The notes under the pieces were generated by a model, which was not told where the DNA came from, did no database searches, and was given only the letters and a program-made list of their open reading frames with translations. Below, piece after piece: positions 1 through 7,195 of a DNA stretch of 15,128 nucleotides (positions are counted from its first letter, which is position 1; every line of letters begins with the position of its first letter). Both the position numbers and the translations under genes were made by a program. Origin of the DNA: Acidobacteriaceae bacterium (GTDB lineage: Bacteria; Acidobacteriota; Terriglobia; Terriglobales; Acidobacteriaceae); contig JASHVU010000098.1 in the NCBI GenBank assembly GCA_030044455.1, forward strand, positions 1 through 15,128, read 5' to 3'.

Positions 1-1023
1 TCCCTGGCCCTGGCCGCGGCAACTGCCGGCGCTCAGGTTGCTTCCCACGCACCGGCGCTCAGGTCCATGCCTGCTCCAGCCACATCCGCGCCTGCTTCAG
101 CCGCGTCCATGCTAGATCCGATCGTGGTTACTTCAGAGCCCGTGGCTCACGTGAACGGCACAGTCTTGACGCAAGCCGACCTGGTCCGTGAGGAATACGC
201 AATCTTCCCTTACGCCCGCCAGCACAACGGGATTCCGAAAGACATGGAACCCGAGATTCGTCAGGGTGCGATGCGCATGATGATCTTTGAAGAGCTCGTC
301 TACCAGGAAGCCCAGCGGCGCAAAATGACCGTCCCGCCTGTAAGGATGCAGAAGGCCGAGATGGATTTCCGCAAAACCTTTACCACACCGGAAGAGTACA
401 ACGCGTTCATCGAGAGCGAGTTTCGAGGCTCGCAGCAGTTGCTCGATGCAAAGATCCGGCGTTCGTTGCTTATTGATGCCCTGCTCAAGACCGAGGTGCA
501 GAGCAAGAGCCAGGTGACTCAGATCGAGGCACGGGCCTATTACGACAAACATCCCGAACTCTTCAAGATTTCTGAGTCCTATATTTTTCAGACTCTCTCG
601 GTCATCGTGCCCGACAAAGCCACGCCTGAACAGGCAAAGGAGGCACGTGTGCGGGCCGAGAAAGACCTGCCCCAAGCCAAGGCGACGAAGACCAACGATG
701 AATTCGGTCTGCTGGCCGAAAAAGCATCTGACGACGACTACCGGGTGATGGAGGGGCAGCACAAGGCCACACCGGTGGATGAGCTGCCGCCCCCGGTCTT
801 CGAAGCCCTGCACTCGATGAAGGTCGGCGACGTAAGCAACGTCATTCAGGTCGGGCAGGATTTCACCATTCTCCGCCTCAACGCACACATTCCGGCGGGC
901 AAGCAGAGGTTTGAAAACGTGCAAGTAACACTCACCAGAAACCTGGAGCAGCAGAAAACCAACAAACTTCGCGCTGCACTGGACCAGAAACTGCGGCAAA
1001 GCGCAAAGATCGAAGAACCTTAG
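1..1023 (+). CDS. SurA/parvulin-type periplasmic folding chaperone (5' partial)
   Basis: The reading frame is open from base 1. The first codons encode an Ala/Leu-rich segment (SLALAAATAGAQ) that looks like the end of a signal peptide, so the true start lies upstream and the ATG at 67 is probably internal. An Ala/Pro-rich linker follows (about residues 13-40 of the visible 340), then a SurA-N-like helical region opening with 'PVAHVNGTVLTQADL' (about 50-160), and a parvulin-like region (about 215-315) with the family features AREKAE-like helix, 'FGLLAEKASDD', 'PPPVFEAL' and 'MKVGDVSNVIQVGQDF'. The C-terminus is a charged helix. The usual active-site histidines of parvulins (xHIL and GYHII) are absent here ('TLSV', 'GQDFTI'), which points to a chaperone role more than efficient prolyl isomerisation. 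It lies 105 bp upstream of an outer-membrane barrel gene and multiheme cytochromes, so their folding and export is its likely job. Family call is firm; client assignment is inference. Confidence 0.85.
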   Translation, partial: SLALAAATAGAQVASHAPALRSMPAPATSAPASAASMLDPIVVTSEPVAHVNGTVLTQADLVREEYAIFPYARQHNGIPKDMEPEIRQGAMRMMIFEELVYQEAQRRKMTVPPVRMQKAEMDFRKTFTTPEEYNAFIESEFRGSQQLLDAKIRRSLLIDALLKTEVQSKSQVTQIEARAYYDKHPELFKISESYIFQTLSVIVPDKATPEQAKEARVRAEKDLPQAKATKTNDEFGLLAEKASDDDYRVMEGQHKATPVDELPPPVFEALHSMKVGDVSNVIQVGQDFTILRLNAHIPAGKQRFENVQVTLTRNLEQQKTNKLRAALDQKLRQSAKIEEP

Positions 1024-1128
1024 GCGGTTGGGGGCCCGACCGAGCTGGACCCTCTCGACATCGCCCGAAACCGTGAACGTATCAGTTAACCGCAAGACCT
1101 AGCCAAGTAGAGTGACGGATCGCAAACA

Positions 1129-2964
1129 GTGCCGGGTTTCTTTCGAGTCGCGTTGGTTTTGCCCGCCGGGCTGCTGGTTTTGGCGGCCCCGCTTGCCGCA
1201 CAGCTAAAGCTCGGTGACTTCAGTTCAACATTGAACGGAAACGTGTCATCGGGCTATACGGCGGACTTCGGAAACCAGACTTCGTCGGACCATGGCTGGA
1301 CGGCAGGCGGAACGACCAATCTTGGGGGCAGCTTTTACAATCCCAACTTTATTAACTACGCAGCGTCGGTCTTCCTCAACCAGTCGCGCGCCAACTCCTC
1401 GTTTCAATCCATCTCCAACTCCAGCGGCGTTGCCTTGTCGACAAATGTTTTTGGCGGCAGCCATTTCCCCGGCGCCATCACCTATTCCAAGAACTTCGAC
1501 AGAGAGGGCAACTACGGCCTGCCGGGCACTCCCAATTATGTGACGCACGGCAACAATGGGGACCTCGGCATCACCTGGGGCTTGAATCTGCCTAAAGCGC
1601 CCACCTTTACCGCCGGCTTCCAAATGGGCACGGACAATTACACCGTTTATGGATCGGACGATGAGGGCAACAGTTCATTTCATTCGATCAATCTCCATTC
1701 TTCCGATATGCTGCAGGGGTTCAGCATGAACGGCACCTACGACCGTGGCGCGAGCCATTCCCTGGTTCCCGAAGTCGTGAGCGGCGAATCGGAGTCTGAA
1801 ATTCAATCCAGTTCCGACGGTTACGGATTCGGAATTTCACATGCACTTCCGTTGCATGGTTCGGTATCAGCCAATGCCAGCCGCTCAAGCTTCAATACCG
1901 ATTCCGCAGGCTCAACTGCAACCGGCACGGTTGATTTGCTCAACCTGGTCGCAGCCGTCCTTCCGGCGCCGAAACTAACCATCTCGGGCAACGTCGATTA
2001 TTCCGACAACCTGGCCGGGCAACTGGCCGAGGCTGTGGTGAGCGCAGGCGGTGCGGTTCCGGCCAGTCTTGACAATCAGACATCCTATTCTCTTGATACA
2101 CAGGTCACCATGACGTATCTTGCGACTGAGGCAATTCAAACCTCCGTCTACGCCGAGCGGCGCGAGCAGTATTACCAGGATCAGACATATTCAGCCAACA
2201 CGTACGGTGGAAACGGATCTTTCACGCACCGGCTCGGAAACGGCACATTCAGCGCCTCATTGCTCATGGCCGGTAACACCGCGCCTCAGCAGGGAGCGGA
2301 CTCCCTGAGCTTCGCGGCCTCAGCGCATTATTCAGGCGAGCTTGAGGGTTGGATCTTTAACGGCTCGGTGAGCTACGCCCAAAACATGGCCACCCTCCTG
2401 GTGGCGGACATGAACTCGACTTACGACATCTCGGCCAGCGCGCATCGAAGATTCGGCCAGTTCAACGTCAGCGCGGGAGGCTCGAGCGCGAGGACGGCGT
2501 TGACGGGCCAGTCGGGCACTTCAAGCAGCAGTGAAGGCTACAACGCCAGCCTGGGCTACGGCTCCTTGATCGACGCCACCGGCAGCTACTCAAAGTCGAG
2601 CGGCCAGGCGCTGGTCACAGGTGCGGGCCTGGTCACAGTGCCGGTTCCGCCTCCCACGCTGCCCTCCGACTTGGTTGCTCTTTACGGTGGAACCAGCTAT
2701 TCCGGGACACTTTCGAGCGCTCCCATCAAAGGGCTTACCCTTTCCGCCAGCTACAGCAAATCCGACGCCAACACCAGCGACAACGGAACCAATACCACCA
2801 ATCAGAATGAGCAGTACAATGCAATTGTTCAATACCGCATTCGCAAAATGGGGTTTACCAGCGGCTTTGCGCGGCTGGACCAGGGCTTTGGCGGGACATC
2901 GAACCCGCCTTCGATCATTTCGTCGTTTTATGTGGGGTTAACGCGTTGGTTCAACTTCTTCTAA
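1129..2964 (+). CDS. Outer-membrane beta-barrel (porin-like) protein of a cytochrome locus
   Basis: This 611-residue protein starts at a GTG; a TAG at 1108 in the same frame leaves no earlier start, and the ribosome site is weak. Residues 1-24 form a signal peptide ending PLAAQ. The rest is rich in Gly, Ser, Asn, Thr and alternating hydrophobic residues, typical of amphipathic beta-strands with long polar loops. The last residues (GLTRWFNFF) end in Phe, the classic signal for outer-membrane assembly. I see no cysteine and no heme motif. It is longer than general porins and shows no TonB plug. It sits between a periplasmic chaperone gene and an NHL propeller plus 12-heme cytochrome, where porin-cytochrome conduits and the osc system of Geobacter carry barrel proteins. 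Its role as an electron conduit sheath or cytochrome secretion channel is inferred from position only; the family is not recognised by sequence. Confidence 0.8.
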   Translation: MPGFFRVALVLPAGLLVLAAPLAAQLKLGDFSSTLNGNVSSGYTADFGNQTSSDHGWTAGGTTNLGGSFYNPNFINYAASVFLNQSRANSSFQSISNSSGVALSTNVFGGSHFPGAITYSKNFDREGNYGLPGTPNYVTHGNNGDLGITWGLNLPKAPTFTAGFQMGTDNYTVYGSDDEGNSSFHSINLHSSDMLQGFSMNGTYDRGASHSLVPEVVSGESESEIQSSSDGYGFGISHALPLHGSVSANASRSSFNTDSAGSTATGTVDLLNLVAAVLPAPKLTISGNVDYSDNLAGQLAEAVVSAGGAVPASLDNQTSYSLDTQVTMTYLATEAIQTSVYAERREQYYQDQTYSANTYGGNGSFTHRLGNGTFSASLLMAGNTAPQQGADSLSFAASAHYSGELEGWIFNGSVSYAQNMATLLVADMNSTYDISASAHRRFGQFNVSAGGSSARTALTGQSGTSSSSEGYNASLGYGSLIDATGSYSKSSGQALVTGAGLVTVPVPPPTLPSDLVALYGGTSYSGTLSSAPIKGLTLSASYSKSDANTSDNGTNTTNQNEQYNAIVQYRIRKMGFTSGFARLDQGFGGTSNPPSIISSFYVGLTRWFNFF

Positions 2965-2969
2965 AGGAA

Positions 2970-4037
2970 GTGCGGCGGAAACGTCGCTGGGCATCGCCGG
3001 TTCTCGCCCTCATCCTGTTGACCCCGGTCTTTGCATATCCAAAGCCCAAGACCTCTTCACCTCCGGAGCTGTGGGAACTCTCACTGGATGGCGGTCGCAG
3101 GCTTGTCTGGGAGCACAGCTTCGGCTCAGAGTCCGAGGTAAGGAAGGTCGGTTTCTGGGGCAAGGTCGTCGATGTAGTTGCGGGTGCGCCGGAGATGCAT
3201 TCCATGGTGCGTCCTTACAGCGTCGTCACCGACTCTCGCGGACGCGTCATCGTCACCGATCCGGGTGCAGCGGGAATACACATCTTCGACTTCAACGCAC
3301 ACAAATACAAATTCATCCAGCGCATCAAGAACGAGCGTGATTCCATGCTCTCGCCGCAATGCGTTGCCGTAGACGCCCAGGACAATATCTACGTGACCGA
3401 CTCCAATGCCGGCGTGATCTTTGTTTTCGACGCAAACGGCAAATTTCAACGCACGATCGGCAGCCTGCGCGGGGGTGAAGGCTACTACGAGCGGCCAACC
3501 GGCATAGCCATCGACTCTGCCGCGGGGCGCATTTACCTCAGCGACACGCTGCGCAACAAAATTCTTATCCTCGACATGCAGGGCAAGGTCGTGAAATTGA
3601 TCGGCCAAAAGGGAGACGCAGACGGAGATTTCTACTTCCCGACCGAGCTCCGGCTCTCCGGCCCCGATCTGATCGTTGTCGATGCCATGAACTTCCGCCT
3701 GCAGTTTTTCGATCGCTCCGGCAACTTCGAGTCGTCGATGGGAAGCATCGGCGACTGCGCAGGCGCATTTTATCGTCCCAAGGACGTCGCGGTCGATTCA
3801 GAGGGTGACGTCTATGTCGTCGATTCTTCGCTGGGAGCCGTGCAGGTTTTCAATCGAAAGGGCCAGTTGCTGTATTACTTCGGCGAAAAAGGAACTCACG
3901 CCGGCGAATTCCAACTGCCTTCAGGGTTGTACATTGATCAAGAAGACCATGTTTACGTGGTCGACTCATTCAATCGGCGCGTGCAAGTGTTTCATTATTT
4001 TGGTTTGAACAAGCCGGCAGGGGAGGCGCCCAAGTGA
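2970..4037 (+). CDS. Secreted six-bladed NHL-repeat beta-propeller protein
   Basis: The product is 355 residues from the GTG at 2970. That start gives a clean signal peptide (RRKRRW followed by a hydrophobic stretch, ending VFAYP). An in-frame TTG at 2946 would overlap the barrel gene and add eight residues; neither start has a well-spaced ribosome site, so translational coupling is likely. Six NHL repeats follow, each with a Val/Ile-Asp ... Val/Tyr-x-x-Asp ... Phe-Asp/Asn pattern: PYSVVTD, PQCVAVD, PTGIAID, PTELRLS, PKDVAVD and PSGLYID, which fills a complete six-bladed propeller. An N-terminal segment with 'RRLVWEHSF' precedes them. NHL propellers usually bind proteins or other ligands and are not enzymes by default. 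It begins 5 nt after the barrel stop and overlaps the 12-heme cytochrome start by 4 nt, so it is cotranslated with both. A homologous propeller accompanies the second cytochrome module. By analogy with propeller OscD of Geobacter it may shape or dock a cytochrome assembly; that is inference. Confidence 0.85.
   Translation: MRRKRRWASPVLALILLTPVFAYPKPKTSSPPELWELSLDGGRRLVWEHSFGSESEVRKVGFWGKVVDVVAGAPEMHSMVRPYSVVTDSRGRVIVTDPGAAGIHIFDFNAHKYKFIQRIKNERDSMLSPQCVAVDAQDNIYVTDSNAGVIFVFDANGKFQRTIGSLRGGEGYYERPTGIAIDSAAGRIYLSDTLRNKILILDMQGKVVKLIGQKGDADGDFYFPTELRLSGPDLIVVDAMNFRLQFFDRSGNFESSMGSIGDCAGAFYRPKDVAVDSEGDVYVVDSSLGAVQVFNRKGQLLYYFGEKGTHAGEFQLPSGLYIDQEDHVYVVDSFNRRVQVFHYFGLNKPAGEAPK
4020..4026 (+). promoter_or_regulatory. 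Ribosome binding site of the 12-heme cytochrome
   Basis: GGGGAGG lies 7 nt before the GTG at 4034, inside the end of the propeller gene. It decides the GTG start, which overlaps the upstream stop as GTGA and implies coupled translation. Confidence 0.75.
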
Positions 4038-5923
4038 GGCTCCGCAATCTCCTCACCGTCCTGACCATCGTCTCGGCGGCAGCTGTTGCGTCTGGCCAGA
4101 TTACTGGCGACGCGTTGGGCGTGCACGACTTCGCGCCCACCGGTACTTCTCCCGTCACCGGTATGCGGCCCGACGCGTGTTCTTACTGTCATGCGCCCCA
4201 TTCCGGCCTTAACACCGGGTTGTGGAATCAGAAGCTGACCAAACAGATCTATACCACCTATTCCAGCGATACCGAGAAGAACGTCACCCAGCAGCCCACC
4301 ATCGGCGGTCCCAGCAACCATTGCCTAAGCTGTCACGATGGCACAGTCGCGATGGGCTCAACCGTTGTGTTTGGACAGGTGACGACGCACGGGTCGATGA
4401 ATGCGCAGGATGTTTTCGGTAGCAATATGCAGCCGACCCATCCCTTCAGCATGGTGCTGCCGCTGAAAGACAGTATCGACCTTTTTTCTTCGCTGGCCGC
4501 GAATCATCGCACCAACGATGCCACCGGTGCAGTCACGCTGGTGAATGGCAACGTCGAATGCACCTCCTGCCACAACCCGCACGTGCAGGCTAAAGACCCC
4601 GTGGCCCTCAATTTTCTTGTCCTGAACTCTGCCAGCGGCGCGCTCTGCCTCGCCTGTCATAATCCCAATCGGAGAATCAGCGGCCAGGTCAATCCCATCG
4701 AGGACTGGTCGACCGGCGCACACGCAACTTCAACTGCAAAAATCTCGCAGAGCGCCTCGGTGGGCAGCTACGCCACCGTAACCGCGAACGCGTGCGAATC
4801 GTGCCACGCCGAGCACAATTCTGCGGCGGGGTCGCGCCTGCTGCGCGGCTTAAACGAGCAGGATTGCATCGGTTGCCACAATGGATCGAATGTTTCGCCC
4901 ATGCCGGCCTATACCAATGTCTTTGCCGAGTACGCCTCGCCCAAGGTGGGCCATCCCTTTCCTACCTCAAACAATCCCCATGATCCCGCCGAAGCCGTAC
5001 TGCTCAACAACAATCGGCATGCCACCTGCGTCGATTGCCACAATGCGCATAGCTCTCAGATCGTCGCAACCTTTTCCCGTCCTCCACTCATTCGCATTTC
5101 GCAACGCGACATTGCAGGCATAAGCTCGACCGACGGCACCACGGTTCTTACGCCAGCCGTCAATCAGTACGAGAACTGCCTGCGCTGCCACGGCATGAGC
5201 GCGGGAAAGCAGGTGCTTCCGATTTATGGTTATTTTCCCAACCGCGCCGTCTCGGCCGGCGACCCGCTCAACCTGATTCCGCAGTTTGCCCCCACTGCCA
5301 CCTCAAGCCATCCGGTGATGCACGTAAGCAACAGCGCATTCGCGCAGCCCAGCCTGCGCACCCGAATGTTGCAGCTTGACGGCATTACGCAAGGCCGCGT
5401 CATGGGCACCCAGATATTCTGCACCGATTGCCACAACAGCGACGACAATCGCGAGTTCGGAGGAACAGGCGCCAATGGCCCCCACGGGTCAAAATGGACC
5501 CATATACTCGAACGCCGTTACGAGTTCAGCCAGACCGCAACGCCGGGCGGTTTGATCAGCAATCTCTTTCCCACTCCCGACCTCACCATTACCGGCCCCT
5601 ACGCCATGTGCGACAAATGCCACAACCTGGCCAGCCAGGTGGTGAAGAATACCAGTTGGACATATCACAGCAACCACATCAACGATGGATTCTCCTGCTC
5701 CACCTGCCATACGGCCCACGGCATGGGCGCCACCAGCGCCACCATAACCGGTGAGCGGCTCATCAACTTCGACGTGAATGTTGTTGCCGCCAACAACGGC
5801 CAACCAGTCAGCTATAACCGCGCCACCAACAGTTGCGTGCTGGTCTGCCACCAGACGGCGCACAACGCCAACGGCACGGTCACCCACGTTACTTTGCGGA
5901 CGGGTTTTTCGCCGCGCAAATAG
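4034..5923 (+). CDS. Secreted 12-heme c-type cytochrome, three tetraheme modules
   Basis: This 629-residue protein has a signal peptide ending about VASG-Q at residue 22. Eleven CXXCH heme sites are visible (CSYCH at 49, CLSCH at 97, then CTSCH, CLACH, CESCH, CIGCH, CVDCH, CLRCH, CTDCH, CDKCH, CSTCH) plus a non-canonical CX3CH (CVLVCH at 601-606), so 12 c-hemes are expected. There are 34 histidines after the signal, enough for bis-His ligation of all. The layout repeats every four hemes: CxxCHxxH, CxxCHxG, an isolated His-Pro, CxxCHxxH and CxxCH, clear in hemes 1-4 and 5-8 and looser in 9-12. The motifs CxxCHxPH belong to the doubled-CXXCH cytochromes common in metal-reducing bacteria. It closes the chaperone-barrel-propeller operon, so it is probably exported to or across the outer membrane for electron transfer. 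Alternatives are a periplasmic electron store or an oxidoreductase, but no catalytic motif (for example CXXCK) is present. Confidence 0.93.
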   Translation: MRLRNLLTVLTIVSAAAVASGQITGDALGVHDFAPTGTSPVTGMRPDACSYCHAPHSGLNTGLWNQKLTKQIYTTYSSDTEKNVTQQPTIGGPSNHCLSCHDGTVAMGSTVVFGQVTTHGSMNAQDVFGSNMQPTHPFSMVLPLKDSIDLFSSLAANHRTNDATGAVTLVNGNVECTSCHNPHVQAKDPVALNFLVLNSASGALCLACHNPNRRISGQVNPIEDWSTGAHATSTAKISQSASVGSYATVTANACESCHAEHNSAAGSRLLRGLNEQDCIGCHNGSNVSPMPAYTNVFAEYASPKVGHPFPTSNNPHDPAEAVLLNNNRHATCVDCHNAHSSQIVATFSRPPLIRISQRDIAGISSTDGTTVLTPAVNQYENCLRCHGMSAGKQVLPIYGYFPNRAVSAGDPLNLIPQFAPTATSSHPVMHVSNSAFAQPSLRTRMLQLDGITQGRVMGTQIFCTDCHNSDDNREFGGTGANGPHGSKWTHILERRYEFSQTATPGGLISNLFPTPDLTITGPYAMCDKCHNLASQVVKNTSWTYHSNHINDGFSCSTCHTAHGMGATSATITGERLINFDVNVVAANNGQPVSYNRATNSCVLVCHQTAHNANGTVTHVTLRTGFSPRK

Positions 5924-5944
5924 GGACCTGCAACCACAGGCTTC

Positions 5945-6814
5945 TCAAATCACCGTACCCGCCGAGCCTCCGTTCATCTCATTCGACTTGTCGGCATGGC
6001 ATTGCCGGCAGAACTGCGATGTCGAGTTTGAGTTGGGGTTGGTATTACTCGGATTGTAGGGCGCCCGCAGGAAAAACATGGTCGGGTAAGTCCCCTTCGG
6101 CAACCCGGATTGTGAACTGGCGGTGATATTGACCACGTTCATGGTGTGCGGATCGTGGCAGGTGGTGCAAAGCACGACTGCGGTGTTGTTGTACACGCCG
6201 GGCTGGACAAAGAACCCATAGTTCGTCACAAACCGGCTTGACATAGCGCCGGTCATCAGAATCTTGCCATTCGTTTGCGCACAGTCCCAATTAGCGCCTC
6301 CGCCGCCACAATTCAATTTCGCGCTCAGGCCCATCGGGTGATCGCTCAGATAGCTGCTGCTGCCTCCGATCCTGGTTCCGAACATGGTGGGAACTGTATT
6401 CTGTGTCCCATAAGTCGCCGGCAGCGCCTCATAGACTTTGTTTTTCATCATCGCCGACGATGCATAATTCCCGTCGTGGCAGCTCAGACAGGTCAGCATG
6501 CCTTCCACATCGGGGGTATTGGCTGAGAGGCTCGTAGGCAGGACCTCCACATAGGCTCCTCCGCCGGTCGCAATTGTCTTGCCGTAAAGGCTCGAGACGT
6601 CTTCACCCCAGAGCATGTTCGAACCCGCTGACGCGTCGGCTGATTTCGCGCTCCCGTTGCCGGCTGAGCCGCTGTGCGCGGCATGGCAGGCCGAACAACC
6701 TCGACCGGAGTTCATGTGCGCTCCCAGAACGTCGGTAACCGGACCCGCCTTTTGGCCTGCAATGAATGCCGAACATGGGAGGAATATCAGAGCAATCAAC
6801 CCGCGCCGATGCAT
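5945..6814 (-). CDS. Secreted tetraheme c-type cytochrome
   Basis: The 289-residue product has a signal peptide (MHRRG, then a hydrophobic run ending about FIAG-Q). It carries four heme sites: C40-C43-H44, C109-C112-H113, C216-C219-H220 and C269-C272-H273. The mature chain has exactly eight histidines: the four proximal ones and H33, H47, H159 and H223, so each heme can just be bis-His ligated. Two further cysteines (C169, C178) bracket a Gly-rich loop and may form a disulfide. C14 is in the signal peptide without a proper lipobox. The order of motifs (GAH, CSACHxxHSG, LW, CLSCHDG, DHP, CTTCHDPH, CRQCH) matches the first tetraheme module of the neighbouring 12-heme cytochrome, so they are paralogous. 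It is Gly/Ser/Asn/Thr rich. It converges with the 12-heme gene (21 bp between stops) and has its own strong ribosome site. Tetraheme OmcE-type cytochromes form nanowires; a similar polymer is possible but unproven. Confidence 0.93.
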   Translation of the reverse strand: MHRRGLIALIFLPCSAFIAGQKAGPVTDVLGAHMNSGRGCSACHAAHSGSAGNGSAKSADASAGSNMLWGEDVSSLYGKTIATGGGAYVEVLPTSLSANTPDVEGMLTCLSCHDGNYASSAMMKNKVYEALPATYGTQNTVPTMFGTRIGGSSSYLSDHPMGLSAKLNCGGGGANWDCAQTNGKILMTGAMSSRFVTNYGFFVQPGVYNNTAVVLCTTCHDPHTMNVVNITASSQSGLPKGTYPTMFFLRAPYNPSNTNPNSNSTSQFCRQCHADKSNEMNGGSAGTVI

Positions 6815-6821
6815 GGATTAG

Positions 6822-6830
6822 AACCTCCTT
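6822..6830 (-). promoter_or_regulatory. Strong ribosome binding site of the tetraheme cytochrome
   Basis: Read on the minus strand this is AAGGAGGTT, a near-perfect anti-16S match, ending 7 nt before the ATG at 6814. It fixes the start and suggests high translation compared with the GTG-initiated genes of module A. Confidence 0.85.
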
Positions 6831-7044
6831 GGGTGTCCCTCACCTCATCGACAAACCCCTCCCGGGCAAGACATTACGACGGTCATTGGGGACAGTTTTG
6901 TTGGAGAAAAGGCGCAATTCGCCGGAAGGCAAGCAGAACTCTGTTTGAATCCAGGGCAGTTAAATTGGAGGGTTCTCATGATGCTGGCCGGGTTGATCGC
7001 CTGATCGGAGCCATGGAAAGTCCTTTGCGGCAGGTTCTCGATTC

Positions 7045-7060
7045 TGTGATATGAATCACT
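7045..7060. promoter_or_regulatory. CRP/FNR-family operator-like palindrome
   Basis: The site is TGTGATATGAATCACT. It matches the CRP half-site pattern TGTGA-N6-TCACA at 9 of 10 positions and the FNR pattern TTGAT-N4-ATCAA at 8 of 10. Its centre (7052.5) is 41.5 bp upstream of the start predicted from the TCTAAT -10 box, the classical class II activator position. The regulator itself is not in the window. Confidence 0.5.
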
Positions 7061-7087
7061 TTCAGGGCCAGCCAATCCATTTCTAAT
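7059..7087 (+). promoter_or_regulatory. Putative promoter of the 16-heme cytochrome operon
   Basis: The -10 box TCTAAT at 7082-7087 matches TATAAT at five of six bases. With a 17-bp spacer the -35 is CTTTCA (7059-7064), a poor match that overlaps the operator, as expected for an activator-dependent promoter. Transcription would begin near 7094, leaving a leader of about 100 nt. Confidence 0.45.
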
Positions 7088-7195
7088 GTTCCTGCGCAGT
7101 TGTTTTCATTCCATTTGCAAGACGGGTGAGCAATCACGCAGCCGCTCTCGTGCGTTGGGTCGGCAGGCACTTAAATTGGCGCTTTCCCAGGGTTT

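Larger units (their letters stand above)
6815..7195. other. Divergent intergenic region between tetraheme and 16-heme cytochrome genes
   Basis: These 381 bp separate two divergently transcribed cytochrome genes. They hold the tetraheme ribosome site at the left end and a CRP/FNR-like palindrome plus a promoter for the 16-heme operon in the right half. Short open frames cross it, but none has a credible start, ribosome site and protein-like composition. I could not identify a convincing -35/-10 pair for the minus-strand gene. Confidence 0.7.

Noticed and set aside
1024..1056. GC-rich hairpin (GGTTGGG/CCCGACC) after the chaperone gene as a terminator
   Set aside because: It contains a G-U pair, has a very small loop and no T-run, so it would not act as an intrinsic terminator; module A is more simply one operon.
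133..1095. Minus-strand open frame of 320 codons opposite the chaperone gene
   Set aside because: The + strand frame has clear SurA/parvulin features; the opposite product has no recognisable family and reflects codon bias.
5928..5942. CCTG-CAACCA-CAGG hairpin between the convergent cytochrome genes
   Set aside because: Only four base pairs and no T-run on either strand.
6760..6814. Lipoprotein signal in the tetraheme cytochrome (Cys14 after FLP)
   Set aside because: The residues before the Cys do not fit a lipobox and a hydrophobic stretch continues after it; a Sec signal peptide cleaved near residue 20 fits better.
6845..6910. CGTAAT as a -10 box for the minus-strand tetraheme gene
   Set aside because: It lacks the first two consensus bases and no TTG-like -35 lies 16-18 bp upstream.
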